Below, piece by piece: positions 27,026 through 36,375 of a stretch of DNA of 64,000 bases; the stretch's first letter is position 1, and every line of letters starts with the position of its first letter. Under the pieces are notes generated by a model that worked only from the letters and a program-made list of their open reading frames with translations, ran no database searches and was not told the DNA's origin. The translations under genes and the position numbers were made by a program. Source of the DNA: Streptomyces sp. Alt3 (GTDB lineage: Bacteria > Actinomycetota > Actinomycetes > Streptomycetales > Streptomycetaceae); the NCBI RefSeq assembly GCF_030719215.1, contig NZ_CP120983.1, forward strand, positions 7,068,001-7,132,000, given 5' to 3'.

Positions 27026-27393
27026 TTGCTCTCTCCTGGAGGAGATCCATGAAGCGCTGGACAATCGCATCTCGCTGCGGCGGGGAGGTTGGAAACCGGA
27101 GAGGCGTGTATGCCTTACTCTTCCGGATGAAAAAGATCGCTCGGATCTCGAAGCTCGCATCCCGGCCCCCGATTCCCGAAGCTCAAGCGTAGGGCCACTC
27201 CTCCGATGGAACGCGGCCGGAATGGTGTGCGTGCGGCTGGGTGGGTGGTTACGGTGCCCGGCTGGGACGAGCCGGGGGCGTTGCCTTCCGGGGCCGCTGT
27301 TGTCGGTACGGCGGCGCCTTGAAGAGCCGTCCCTCGCTGATTGGTTGTACGCGATAGGCCGGGGCGCGTACGTACGTGGGACGGGCGGTGGCG

Positions 27394-28000
27394 ATGACGC
27401 AGGACGGGCTGAGTGCGGACGCGGGCGCGGGGGAGGGTGAGCAGCTCTCGCCGGAGACGCAGCCGGAGGGGAAGCCGGAAAACGGGGTTGCGGTCGCGTT
27501 CGGGAAGCAGTTGAAGTTGCTGCGGTTGCGGGCGGGGCTGGACCGGGCGGAGTTTGGTAAACGAGTGGGCTATGCGGCGCAGTCGGTGGCCTCGTTCGAG
27601 CAGGGGCGCCGGATTCCGCAGCCGTAGTTCATTGACAAGGCAGACCAGGTGCTGGACGCCAGTGGATTGCTGGTGGCGTTGAAGGAGGAGGTGGCGCGAT
27701 CGCAGTACCCGCCGTTCTTCCGGGATATGGCGCGTTTGGAGGCCGAGGCGGTAACCCTTCATGTGTACGCAACCATGGCTGTGCCGGGCTTGTTGCAAAC
27801 CGAGGATTACGCACGCGCGGTGTTTGTCATGAGGCGGCCACTTCTCGACGAGGAGACGATCGAGCAACGCGTACCGGCACGCCTGGCGCGGCAGGCCATC
27901 TCCTCCCGGAGAACTGATGCCGACCCTGAGCTTCGTGATCGAGGAGTCTGTGTTGCGGCGCCCTCCTGCATACGGGGACTACTCGCCCGTTCTCTCCTAG
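27394..28000 (+). pseudogene. Broken XRE regulator with DUF5753 domain
   Basis: The N-terminal helix-turn-helix (LRAGLDRAEFGKRVGYAAQS) ends at an in-frame TAG at 27625 after GRRIPQP. The same frame then continues with the usual linker and DUF5753 start (FIDKADQVLDA, VPGLLQTEDYARAV, ARLARQAI). At about 27905 the homology moves one base forward (ELMPTLSFVIEESVLRRP) and stops at TAG 27998, well short of the domain's normal end. A nonsense codon, a frameshift and a truncation together indicate a true pseudogene. In Streptomyces such regulators usually pair with a DUF397 peptide, which is not seen here. Confidence 0.8.
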
Positions 28001-28521
28001 CGGCGGATCCTTCGCCATGCGGCCCGGCGCGCGCCGCGGTCCAGTTGGGACCGGAAGCTTTTGTCAGGGCCGAGGTGCCGGCCCGCCCTGTCCCGGCGGT
28101 CGCCTCGATGTGGTCGCCCCCGGAGTCGGCGAGGGCCCTTGCCGTCGTCGGCCTCGTCGTTGACAGTCGCCGCCCGCTCTCGTCGATGCGGTCTTCGGAC
28201 ACGCTGATCGTCGACTGCGCACAGGCCGGAGACATGGGTGCCGCTCGGGAAGCGGGTGCGAGCACTCTGTCGGGGCGGGCTGCACCGGGGGGAGCGCCTT
28301 CCGCGGGGACGTCCTGCCCTTGTGTCCGGACGTCCGACACGATCGTTCTTCGCCTGCGGGCGCTACGGGGCGGCCCGACTCGGCTGACCCCGACGCGGTG
28401 CGGGCGTAGACCTGGTCCGGTCCCCGGAGCCGCAGCCGCAGCCGTGCCTGTGAGTCGTCCCACAGTGACCACCCGTTCGGATCACTGCCTGCCGTGGCAC
28501 AATGACCATGTACCAGCAGCA
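28001..28521. other. Intergenic, no supported gene
   Basis: Several long frames cross this stretch on both strands, but none has a credible start, domain or codon bias. It lies between the decayed regulator and the FMN riboswitch and presumably includes the promoter of the riboflavin operon. Confidence 0.6.
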
Positions 28522-28648
28522 GCGCACTCCGGGGTCGGTGTAATTCCGAACCGGCGGTTATAGTCCGCGACCCGTCCGCATCCAGCGGCCGGTTGACCAG
28601 GTGAGATTCCTGGACCGACGGTGAAAGTCCGGATGGGAGGCAGTGCGC
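28522..28648 (+). ncRNA. FMN riboswitch (RFN element)
   Basis: All conserved RFN blocks are present: GGGGTCGGTG, CCGGCGGTTATAGTCCGCGA, a variable stem, then ACCGACGGTGAAAGTCCGGA and TGGGAGGCAG. The closing stem GCGCACT (28522-28528) pairs with AGTGCGC (28642-28648). It controls the downstream riboflavin operon by binding FMN, reducing expression when FMN is plentiful. Confidence 0.97.
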
Positions 28649-28680
28649 GGCGGGCCGTCACAGGTACGCCGCCGTAGGCG

Positions 28681-28713
28681 GATGTGTCCGGGAGATCCCG
28701 GGACCACCACATC
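28681..28713 (+). promoter_or_regulatory. Possible riboswitch expression-platform hairpin
   Basis: Outer arms GATGTG/CACATC enclose a nearly perfect CCGGGA/TCCCGG stem. It lies between the aptamer and the ribD RBS (AGGAGG at about 28799), so it could act as a conditional terminator or take part in alternative pairing. No T-run follows. Confidence 0.4.
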
Positions 28714-28809
28714 CTGTCCTCGGTCTCCGGCGTTCCCCTGTTGCGTTCCGCTTCATCTGTCGTCATCGACAGGCCCCGGAGTCCGTGCCCGAAGAGGCAG
28801 GAGGACCCG

Positions 28810-29910
28810 GTGGCAACCGCAGCCGAAACAGACGCCATGCGGCGGGCGATCACGCTCGCGGCCCGCGGACTCGGCGCCACCAGCCCGAACCCCGTCGTCG
28901 GATGCGTCATCCTCGACGCCGCCGGGGAACAGGCCGGCGAAGGCTTCCACCAGCGCGCCGGCGGGCCGCACGCCGAGATCCACGCCCTGCGCGCGGCCGG
29001 CGAGCGGGCCCGGGGCGGCACCGCCCTCGTCACCCTCGAACCCTGTAACCACACAGGACGCACCGGACCGTGCGCCCAGGCGCTCGTCGACGCCGGCGTC
29101 CGCCGGGTCGTCTACGCGGTGGGCGACCCGAATCCGCAGGCCACCGGCGGTGCCGACACCCTGCGCGCCGCGGGCGTCCAGGTGGAGCAGGGCCTCCTCG
29201 CCGACGAGGCGGAGACCGGCAACACCGCCTGGCTCACCTCGGTCCGACTCGGCCGCCCGTACGTCCTCTGGAAGTACGCCGCGACCCTCGACGGCCGGAT
29301 CGCCGCCGCCGACGCCACCAGCCGCTGGATCACCTCCCCCGAGGCCCGCGCCGACGTCCACCGTCTGCGGGCCGAGGCCGACGCAGTGGTGGTCGGCTCC
29401 GGCACCGCCCGGGCCGACGACCCCCAGTTGGGCGCACGCGGCATCGAGGGTGCCACCCAGCCGCTCCGCGTGGTGGTCGACACCGGCGCCACCGCCGTCC
29501 GGCCAGGAGCACGCGTGCTCGACGGGTCCGCGCCCACCCTGGTCGCGGTCGCCGCCGACGCCGAGGCCGGCCACCTCCCCGAGGAGGCCGTGCTGCGCCT
29601 CCCGCGCGCGGCCGCCGGGCCGGGCCTCGACGTCGACGCCCTGCTCGCGGCCCTCCACGCCCGGGGAATCCGCTCCGTACTCCTCGAAGGCGGCCCGGTC
29701 CTGGCCGGCTCCTTCGTCGCCGCGGGGGCGGTCGACACCGTCGTCGGCTACCTCGCTCCGGTACTCCTCGGCTCGGGCCCCGCCGCCCTCGCCGATGCCG
29801 GAATCTCCACCATCTCCCAGGCGTTGCGCCTCGATGTGACCGAGACCGTCCGTATCGGCCCCGATCTGCGCATCACCGCCGCCCCCGTTCCTGCTCGGAA
29901 GGGAAACTGA
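28810..29910 (+). CDS. ribD: Bifunctional pyrimidine deaminase/reductase RibD
   Basis: Catalyses the deamination and reduction steps after GTP cyclohydrolase II in riboflavin synthesis. In 366 residues it has the zinc deaminase site HAEIHAL and PCNHTGRTGPC in the N-terminal half, and the NADPH reductase domain from about residue 150 (KYAATLDGRIAA, LLEGGPVLAG). The GTG start is supported by AGGAGG seven bases upstream. It is the first gene of the FMN riboswitch-controlled operon and abuts ribE without a gap. Confidence 0.95.
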   Translation: MATAAETDAMRRAITLAARGLGATSPNPVVGCVILDAAGEQAGEGFHQRAGGPHAEIHALRAAGERARGGTALVTLEPCNHTGRTGPCAQALVDAGVRRVVYAVGDPNPQATGGADTLRAAGVQVEQGLLADEAETGNTAWLTSVRLGRPYVLWKYAATLDGRIAAADATSRWITSPEARADVHRLRAEADAVVVGSGTARADDPQLGARGIEGATQPLRVVVDTGATAVRPGARVLDGSAPTLVAVAADAEAGHLPEEAVLRLPRAAAGPGLDVDALLAALHARGIRSVLLEGGPVLAGSFVAAGAVDTVVGYLAPVLLGSGPAALADAGISTISQALRLDVTETVRIGPDLRITAAPVPARKGN

Positions 29911-30531
29911 GTGTTCACCGGAATTGTCGAAGAACTGGGTGAGGTCACAGCCGTCGAGAAGCTCGACGACGCCTCCCGTTTCCGACTGCGCGGGCCCGTG
30001 GTGACCGAGGGCGCCAAGCACGGCGACTCCATCGCGGTCAACGGCGTCTGCCTCACCGTCGTGGACCTCGGGGAGAACGAGTTCACCGCCGACGTCATGG
30101 CCGAGACGCTGGACCGCTCCAGCCTCGGTGCACTGGCCCCCGGCTCCCGGGTCAACCTGGAGCGCCCGATGGCCCTCGGCGGACGCCTCGGCGGCCACAT
30201 CGTCCAGGGCCACGTGGACGGCACCGGCCACATCGTCGAGCGCAAGGTCTCCGAGAACTGGGAGCTCGTCACGGTCTCCCTGCCCGCCGGTCTGACCCGC
30301 TACGTGGTGGAGAAGGGCTCGATCACCGTCGACGGCGTGAGCCTGACCGTCGTCGACGCGGGACCCGACTTCTTCACGATCAGCCTGATCCCCACCACCC
30401 TCGCCCTGACCACGCTCGGCATCAAGGAGCCCGGCGACCCGGTCAACCTCGAGGTGGACGTCCTCGCGAAGTACGTCGAACGGCTGCTCGCCCACGGTGA
30501 CGCCCCCGGAGCCGGGGAGCCGGTCGCATGA
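29911..30531 (+). CDS. ribE: Riboflavin synthase alpha chain
   Basis: Dismutates two 6,7-dimethyl-8-ribityllumazine molecules to riboflavin. The 206-residue protein has the two-fold repeated beta-barrel: MFTGIVEELG with NGVCLTVVDLG in the first half, GHVDGTGHI and DGVSLTVVDAG in the second. It starts with GTG directly after the ribD TGA and ends in a 4-base ATGA overlap with the transporter gene. Confidence 0.97.
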   Translation: MFTGIVEELGEVTAVEKLDDASRFRLRGPVVTEGAKHGDSIAVNGVCLTVVDLGENEFTADVMAETLDRSSLGALAPGSRVNLERPMALGGRLGGHIVQGHVDGTGHIVERKVSENWELVTVSLPAGLTRYVVEKGSITVDGVSLTVVDAGPDFFTISLIPTTLALTTLGIKEPGDPVNLEVDVLAKYVERLLAHGDAPGAGEPVA

Positions 30532-31172
30532 ACGCCCTGCACTGGCTGAACTCGGAGGCCTTCAGCGCTTTCGGGCAGCACATCATCTGGTCCGACATGA
30601 TCGGCAACACGGTCGGCCTGTTCGCCCTGGCCCTCGGCTGGCTCCGGTCGGTCTGGACCTGGCCCGCCCAGCTCCTGTCCGGCGTCGTCCTGATCGCCGC
30701 CAACGTCTCCGTGCAGCAGGCGGGCAGCGTCGGCAAGCAGCTGATCGTCGTTGCCGTCGCCGTCTGGGGCTGGCAGCAGTGGACCCGCGGCAGGAAGCAG
30801 GCGCAGGACGGGTCCATCGCCGTGCGCTTCGCCACCTGGCGCGAACGCGGATACCTGCTGGGCGGCGCCGCGCTGGGAACCCTCGCGGTCGGCGGGCTGT
30901 TCACGGCCTTCCCGTCGCTCTCCTGGAGCCCGTGGGCCGACGCCTACATCTTCGCCGGAACCCTCGTGGCGATGATCGCCCAGGCGCGCGGCATGGTCGA
31001 GTTCTGGTTCGCCTGGCTGCTCGTCGACCTCGTCGGCGTACCGCTCAACTTCCACAGCGGACTCGCCTTCTCCGGTCTCATCTACGTCGTCTACGGCGCC
31101 CTCGTCCTGTGGGGCATGCGCGACTGGTGGCTGCGTACGCGGACACCCGCTCTGGAAGGAGCCACGGTATGA
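30528..31172 (+). CDS. ribM: Riboflavin transporter RibM (PnuX), PnuC family
   Basis: A 214-residue membrane protein with five to six hydrophobic segments and the PnuC-type motifs WSDMIGNTVGLFALALG and QARGMVEFWFAWLLVD. PnuC-like proteins inside actinobacterial riboflavin operons under FMN riboswitches transport riboflavin, and RibM from S. davaonensis also takes up roseoflavin. Both ends overlap neighbours by ATGA, so it is translated with ribE and ribBA. Confidence 0.88.
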   Translation: MNALHWLNSEAFSAFGQHIIWSDMIGNTVGLFALALGWLRSVWTWPAQLLSGVVLIAANVSVQQAGSVGKQLIVVAVAVWGWQQWTRGRKQAQDGSIAVRFATWRERGYLLGGAALGTLAVGGLFTAFPSLSWSPWADAYIFAGTLVAMIAQARGMVEFWFAWLLVDLVGVPLNFHSGLAFSGLIYVVYGALVLWGMRDWWLRTRTPALEGATV

Positions 31173-32455
31173 CTGCCCAGCCCACCTGGTTGCACGGCCG
31201 GACCCTCGAAGACCTCTCGCTGGACCCCGTCGAACAGGCGATCCGCGACATCGCCGCCGGGCGGCCCGTCGTGGTCGTCGACGACGAGGACCGGGAGAAC
31301 GAGGGCGACCTCGTCATCGCCGCCGAGAAGGCGACCCCCGAGATCATCGCCTTCATGATGAGTGAGTGCCGCGGTCTGATCTGCGCCCCCATGGAGGACG
31401 AGGAGCTGGAACGCCTCGAACTCCCGCAGATGGTCACGCACAACACCGAGTCGATGAAGACCGCCTTCACCGTTTCGGTGGACGCCTCCGCCGAGCACGG
31501 GGTGACCACCGGGATCTCCGCCGCCGACCGGGCCACCACGCTCAGGATGCTGGCGGGCGGCAGGGCCGTCCCCGGCGACTTCGTACGCCCCGGCCACGTC
31601 TTCCCGCTCCGCGCCCGTTCCGGCGGTGTCCTCGTCCGCAACGGCCACACCGAGGCCGCAGTCGACCTGGCCCGGCTCGCCGGGCTGCGTCCCGCCGGAG
31701 CCATCGTCGAGATCGCCGGCGAGGACGGAGTGATGCTGCGGCTGCCCGAGCTCGTCCCCTTCGCCCGCAAGCACGGCCTCACGATCATCTCCATCGAGGA
31801 CCTGATCGCCTACCGCCGCAGCGCCGAGCCCACGGTGCGCCGCGAGGCCGAGGTCCGGCTGCCCACGAGCTTCGGCGCGTTCACCGCGTACGGCTACCGC
31901 TCCGTCGTCGACGGCGTCGAGCACGTCGCTCTCGTCCACGGCGACATCGGTGACGGCCAGGACGTCCTCGTCCGGGTGCACTCCGAATGCCTGACCGGCG
32001 ACATCTTCCAGTCCCAGCGCTGCGACTGCGGGCCCCAGCTGCACACCTCCATGGAACGCATCACGGCCGAGGGCCGAGGGGTCGTCGTCTACCTGCGCGG
32101 CCACGAGGGCCGCGGCATCGGACTGCTGTCCAAGCTGCGCGCGTACGAACTCCAGGAGCGCGGCTCCGACACCCTCGACGCCAACCTGGAACTCGGCCTG
32201 CCGGCCGACGCCCGGGACTATGCGGCGGGCGCCCAGATCCTGAGCGACCTCGGTGTGCGGACCCTGCGCCTGATGACGAACAACCCGGACAAGACCGCCG
32301 CGCTCGTGCGGTACGGACTCGAGATCACCGGACGCGAACCGATGCCCGTCCAGGCCGGGGAGCACAACCTGCGGTACCTGCGCACCAAGCGGGACCGGAT
32401 GGGGCACGACCTGCCCTGGCTCGACGCCACCGCGTCCGCCTGCGGCAACCAGTAA
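31169..32455 (+). CDS. ribBA: Bifunctional DHBP synthase/GTP cyclohydrolase II RibBA
   Basis: Supplies both precursors of riboflavin: 3,4-dihydroxy-2-butanone 4-phosphate from ribulose 5-phosphate, and the pyrimidine from GTP. In 428 residues the N-terminal RibB half shows DDEDRENEGDL and HTEAAVDLARLAG. The C-terminal RibA half has the zinc cysteines in HSECLTGDIFQSQRCDCG and the RGHEGRGIGL loop. Translation is coupled to ribM by ATGA. Both halves look intact. Confidence 0.96.
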   Translation: MTAQPTWLHGRTLEDLSLDPVEQAIRDIAAGRPVVVVDDEDRENEGDLVIAAEKATPEIIAFMMSECRGLICAPMEDEELERLELPQMVTHNTESMKTAFTVSVDASAEHGVTTGISAADRATTLRMLAGGRAVPGDFVRPGHVFPLRARSGGVLVRNGHTEAAVDLARLAGLRPAGAIVEIAGEDGVMLRLPELVPFARKHGLTIISIEDLIAYRRSAEPTVRREAEVRLPTSFGAFTAYGYRSVVDGVEHVALVHGDIGDGQDVLVRVHSECLTGDIFQSQRCDCGPQLHTSMERITAEGRGVVVYLRGHEGRGIGLLSKLRAYELQERGSDTLDANLELGLPADARDYAAGAQILSDLGVRTLRLMTNNPDKTAALVRYGLEITGREPMPVQAGEHNLRYLRTKRDRMGHDLPWLDATASACGNQ

Positions 32456-32491
32456 CCACCACACACGCACACGCGAACACACAGGAGAGAC

Positions 32492-32977
32492 ATGAGCGGC
32501 AAGGGCGCACCCGAACTGTCCGTACGCAACTGCGGAGACCTCCGGGTGGCGGTGATCGCGGCCCAGTGGCACGAGAAGGTCATGGACGGACTCGTCGACG
32601 GGGCCCTGCGCGCCCTGCACGACCTCGGGATCGACGAGCCCACGCTGCTCCGGGTCCCCGGCAGCTTCGAGCTCCCGGTCGTGGCCAAGGTGCTCGCCGG
32701 CCGCGGCTACGACGCGATCGTCGCCCTCGGAGTGATCATCCGCGGCGGCACCCCGCACTTCGAATACGTGTCCCAGGGCGTCACCAACGGGCTGACCCAG
32801 GTCACGGTCGACACCGGGGTCCCCGTCGGCTTCGGCGTGCTCACCTGTGACAACGAGGAACAGGCCCTGGACCGGGCCGGACTCGAGGGCTCCCACGAGG
32901 ACAAGGGGCACGAGGCCGTCACCGCCGCCGTGGCCACCGCCGCCACACTGCGCACCGTCAGCGAACCCTGGCGCTGA
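32492..32977 (+). CDS. ribH: 6,7-dimethyl-8-ribityllumazine synthase
   Basis: Condenses the RibA/D pyrimidine with the RibB product to make lumazine, usually as a large icosahedral or pentameric assembly. The 161-residue protein has AAQWHEKVMDGLVDGA, VPGSFELPVVAKVL and the catalytic His region IIRGGTPHFEYV. An AGGAGA RBS lies just upstream. It ends the riboflavin operon; hisE begins 35 bases later and may share readthrough. Confidence 0.97.
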   Translation: MSGKGAPELSVRNCGDLRVAVIAAQWHEKVMDGLVDGALRALHDLGIDEPTLLRVPGSFELPVVAKVLAGRGYDAIVALGVIIRGGTPHFEYVSQGVTNGLTQVTVDTGVPVGFGVLTCDNEEQALDRAGLEGSHEDKGHEAVTAAVATAATLRTVSEPWR

Positions 32978-33012
32978 GCGGCACTCCGGGACCCCGTATT
33001 CTAAGGACCATC

Positions 33013-33285
33013 ATGGCCAACAAAACCTTCGAAGAGCTCTTCGCCGAGCTCCAGCTCAAGGCCGCCGACGGCGACCCCTCCACCTCCCGCACCGCCGAGC
33101 TGGTGGGCAAGGGCGTGCATGCCATCGGCAAGAAGGTCGTCGAGGAGGCCGCCGAGGTCTGGATGGCCGCCGAATACGAGGGCAAGGAAGCCGCAGCCGA
33201 GGAGATCTCCCAGCTGCTCTACCACGTCCAGGTGATGATGGTCGCCCGCGGGATCTCCCTCGACGACGTCTACGCCCACCTCTGA
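33013..33285 (+). CDS. hisE: Phosphoribosyl-ATP pyrophosphatase
   Basis: Hydrolyses phosphoribosyl-ATP to the AMP form, the second step of histidine synthesis. The 90-residue all-alpha MazG-like protein shows KKVVEEAAEVWMAAEYE with its metal-binding acidic residues and EEISQLLYHVQVMM. The RBS AAGGA precedes the ATG. hisG follows after 53 bases, the usual actinobacterial hisE-hisG pair. Confidence 0.96.
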   Translation: MANKTFEELFAELQLKAADGDPSTSRTAELVGKGVHAIGKKVVEEAAEVWMAAEYEGKEAAAEEISQLLYHVQVMMVARGISLDDVYAHL

Positions 33286-33338
33286 GCACACCCCCCGCAC
33301 ATCCCGGAACTCCCTCCGCACAAAGGAAACCTGACCTC

Positions 33339-34187
33339 ATGCTGCGCATCGCCGTCCCCAACAAGGGTGCAATCTCCGGGCCTGCGATGGCGATGCTCCA
33401 TGAGGCGGGCTACCGGCAGCGCAAGGAGTCCAAGGAACTGGTCCTCGTCGACCCCACGAACGAGGTCGAGTTCTTCTACCTGAGGCCCCGCGACATCGCG
33501 ATCTACGTCAGCTCGGGTCGGCTGGACATCGGCATCACCGGCCGTGACCTGCTGCTGGACTCCGGCGCCGAGGCCGAGGAGATCCTCCAGCTCGGCTTCG
33601 CACGGTCCACCTTCCGCTACGCCACGAAGCCCGGCACGGCCGCCGGCCCCAAGGACTTCACCGGCATGACGATCGCCACGTCCTACGAGGGCATCGTGGC
33701 GAAGCACCTCGCCGACGAGGGCGTCGACGCCTCCGTCGTGCACCTCGACGGCGCCGTCGAGACCGCCATCGAGCTCGGCGTCGCGCAGGTCATCGCCGAC
33801 GTCGTCGAGACCGGCACCAGCATGCGCAACGCGGGCCTGGAGATCATCGGCGAGCCGATCATGAAGTCGGAAGCCGTGGTGATCCGCCGCAAGGGCGCCC
33901 CCGAGGACGACCCCAAGGTGCAGCAGTTCCTGCGCCGTCTGCAGGGCGTCCTGGTGGCGCGCAGCTACGTGATGATGGACTACGACTGCCGGGTCGAGCA
34001 CCTGGAGCGCGCGGTCGCACTCACCCCCGGGCTGGAGTCGCCGACCATCTCCCCGCTGCACCACGAGGGCTGGGTCGCCGTCCGCTCCATGGTCGCCTCG
34101 AAGGAGGCCCAGCGGATCATGGACGACCTCTACGAGCTGGGTGCGCGCGCCATCCTCACGACGGCCATCCACGCCTGCCGCCTCTGA
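33339..34187 (+). CDS. hisG: ATP phosphoribosyltransferase, long form
   Basis: Catalyses the first committed step of histidine synthesis. At 282 residues it is the long HisG with a C-terminal regulatory domain (about residues 210-282) that normally binds histidine for feedback inhibition. It shows LRIAVPNKGAISGPAM at the start and the PRPP-binding segment near ADVVETGTSMRNAGL. AAAGGAA upstream of the ATG supports the start. Confidence 0.96.
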   Translation: MLRIAVPNKGAISGPAMAMLHEAGYRQRKESKELVLVDPTNEVEFFYLRPRDIAIYVSSGRLDIGITGRDLLLDSGAEAEEILQLGFARSTFRYATKPGTAAGPKDFTGMTIATSYEGIVAKHLADEGVDASVVHLDGAVETAIELGVAQVIADVVETGTSMRNAGLEIIGEPIMKSEAVVIRRKGAPEDDPKVQQFLRRLQGVLVARSYVMMDYDCRVEHLERAVALTPGLESPTISPLHHEGWVAVRSMVASKEAQRIMDDLYELGARAILTTAIHACRL

Positions 34188-34312
34188 CGGCAGCCACGCC
34201 CGCCGCCTCCGAGGGTCCATCCACCCCTGCCGACGGCTTCCGACAGCCGTCGACCCCGCCGACGGCTTCCGGCGGCCGGCCCACGAGCACAGCTAAGGAC
34301 GTCAGCGCCGCC

Positions 34313-34792
34313 ATGTCCGCTCCCGCACCCCGGGCTCCCGAACTCCCCGCCCTTCCGGCCACCTTCAGGCCCACCCTCACCCGGGTGGTCCTGCTGGCCG
34401 TGGGGGCGGCGATGTTCGTCGTCATCACCGCCGTCGCGTTGATCCTGGAGAACCTGGGCCCGGGGGAGCGGACCAGCTTTGTCTTCGTCGCCCTGCTCTT
34501 CTTCGGCGTCCTCGCCCTGCTCAGCAGGCCCCACATCACGGCCGACGAGACAGGTGTGACGGTCGTCAACATCACCCGTACGCGCCGGCTCGCCTGGGCG
34601 GAGATCCTCCGCGTCAACCTGCGCGCCGGCGACCCGTGGGTCTTCCTCGACCTCAGCGACGGCACCAGCATGCCCGCGCTCGGCATCCAGCCGGGAATCT
34701 CCAAGGAACGGGCCGTCACGGACGCCCGCGCCCTCCGCGCGCTCGTCGAATTCCACGGCAGCGGAGTGAACAACGCCACGGAGAACGGCTGA
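34313..34792 (+). CDS. PH-like domain membrane protein
   Basis: A 159-residue protein with two hydrophobic segments near residues 20-40 and 52-68 (VVLLAVGAAMFVVITAVALI, FVFVALLFFGVLALL), followed by a cytosolic bacterial PH-like domain (GVTVVNITRTRRLAWAEI, PWVFLDLSDG). Such proteins are widespread in actinobacteria next to hisG. Function is unknown. It stands alone, 125 bases after hisG. Confidence 0.82.
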   Translation: MSAPAPRAPELPALPATFRPTLTRVVLLAVGAAMFVVITAVALILENLGPGERTSFVFVALLFFGVLALLSRPHITADETGVTVVNITRTRRLAWAEILRVNLRAGDPWVFLDLSDGTSMPALGIQPGISKERAVTDARALRALVEFHGSGVNNATENG

Positions 34793-34980
34793 GCCCCCTG
34801 CCCCGTTCGGCCCGATCCCGATTATTCTGGGACCGGTGGCGCACCGGGTGCGCCCCGCCCCGCACCAGAAGGCCTCCGAGGCCCGCGGGGCACTTTCCTG
34901 CGACCCAAGGAGTGACTCCCTCCAGCAATGGACGGATCGTCCGGTAGTACCTGCGCCGCCCTCTCCCCGGAGGCGGCGGC

Positions 34981-36375
34981 ATGACCACCCCCCTGTTGCT
35001 GCTTCTCGCGGCATTCCTTCTCATCCTCGCCAACGGGTTCTTCGTGGCAGCCGAATTCGGGCTCGTCACGGTGGAACGGCCGGACGCCGAACGCGCCGCC
35101 GCCGAAGGCGACCGCCGGGCCCGTACCGTCGTCGCCGCCCTGCGTGAACTCTCCTTCCAGCTCTCCGGCACCCAGCTGGGCATCACCATCACCTCGCTGG
35201 TCGTCGGCATGCTCGCCGAACCGGCGCTCGCCCAGCTGCTCGCCGGACCGCTCACCGCCACCGGACTGCCCCGAGGTGCCGTTCCCGGCGTCAGCGTCGT
35301 GATCGGCATGCTGTTCGCCTCGGCCGTCCAGATGGTGATCGGCGAGCTCGTGCCGAAGAACTGGGCGGTCTCCCGGCCGCTCCAGGTCGCCCGGTTCGTC
35401 GCGGGTCCCCAGCACCGCTTCTCCACCCTCCTGCGACCGGTGATCACCGCCCTGAACACCGTCGCCAACCGCCTCGTCCGGCTCCTCGGAGTCGAGCCCA
35501 CCGAGGAACTCGCCTCGGCGAGGACCCCGGGCGAGCTCGTCTCCCTGGCCAGGCACTCCGCCGAGGCCGGCACCCTGGAGCAGGACACCGCCGATCTCTT
35601 CGTACGGACCCTGTCCCTCGCCGGTCTCACCGCGCAGCACGTCATGACCCCGCGGGTGAAGGTCAGCGCGCTGCAGGTCTCGGCGACCTCGGCGGACGTC
35701 CTCAACCTCACGCGGGCCACCGGACTGTCCCGCTTCCCGGTCTACCGGGACCGCATCGACGAGGTCGTCGGCATGGTCCACCTCAAGGACGCCCTGGCCG
35801 TCCCCTCCCAGGACCGGCTGCGCACCCCGGTGAGCCGGATCGCCGTGGCACCGCTCCTGGTGCCGGAGACGCTGCCCGTCGAGCAGCTGCTCCAGCGTCT
35901 GCGCAGCGAGCAGCCGATCGCCGTGGTGGTGGACGAGTACGGCGGCACCGCCGGTGTCGTCACGCTCGAGGACATCATCGAGGAGCTCGTCGGCGAGGTG
36001 AGGGACGAGCACGACGCCGAGGGCGCCGACCGTCCCGAGCTGACGTCCGTCGTCGCCGACGACGGTCGCGCCGGCTGGGACGTCGAGGGCAGCACCCGGG
36101 TGCTGACCCTGCGCAGGATAGGCCTCGACGTACCCGAGGGGCCCTACGAGACCGTGGCGGGGCTCGTCGCCGACCTGCTGGGGCGCATCCCGGCACCCGG
36201 TGACCGCTCCGAGCTCCCCGGCTGGCGGATCTCGGTCCGCCAGGTCGGCCACTACCGTGCCGAGCAGGTCCGCTTCGTCCGTCTGACGGACATACCGGTG
36301 TCTCCGGCCGGACCGCCCGAACAGCCGGAAGGCCCCGAGCGGCTCACCCAGGACCTCCTGGAGGCCGTGCGATGA
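34981..36375 (+). CDS. CNNM/CorC-family transmembrane protein with CBS pair
   Basis: A 464-residue member of the HlyC/CorC (CNNM) family implicated in magnesium or other cation export. It has an N-terminal CNNM domain with about four membrane segments (LLLAAFLLILANGFFVAAEF), tandem CBS domains (MTPRVKVSALQV, then VVVDEYGGTAGVVTLEDIIE) and a C-terminal CorC_HlyC domain (YETVAGLVADLLGRIP). GGAGG lies seven bases before the ATG. It overlaps the next gene by ATGA; the pair probably forms a complex. Confidence 0.9.
   Translation: MTTPLLLLLAAFLLILANGFFVAAEFGLVTVERPDAERAAAEGDRRARTVVAALRELSFQLSGTQLGITITSLVVGMLAEPALAQLLAGPLTATGLPRGAVPGVSVVIGMLFASAVQMVIGELVPKNWAVSRPLQVARFVAGPQHRFSTLLRPVITALNTVANRLVRLLGVEPTEELASARTPGELVSLARHSAEAGTLEQDTADLFVRTLSLAGLTAQHVMTPRVKVSALQVSATSADVLNLTRATGLSRFPVYRDRIDEVVGMVHLKDALAVPSQDRLRTPVSRIAVAPLLVPETLPVEQLLQRLRSEQPIAVVVDEYGGTAGVVTLEDIIEELVGEVRDEHDAEGADRPELTSVVADDGRAGWDVEGSTRVLTLRRIGLDVPEGPYETVAGLVADLLGRIPAPGDRSELPGWRISVRQVGHYRAEQVRFVRLTDIPVSPAGPPEQPEGPERLTQDLLEAVR

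Noticed and set aside
27807..28472. 221-codon minus-strand open frame in the decayed region
   Set aside because: No start signal, no recognisable domain and overlaps the clearly recognisable DUF5753 remnant.
28753..30495. 580-codon minus-strand open frame opposite ribD and ribE
   Set aside because: Antisense shadow; runs across two identified genes and ends in the riboswitch leader.
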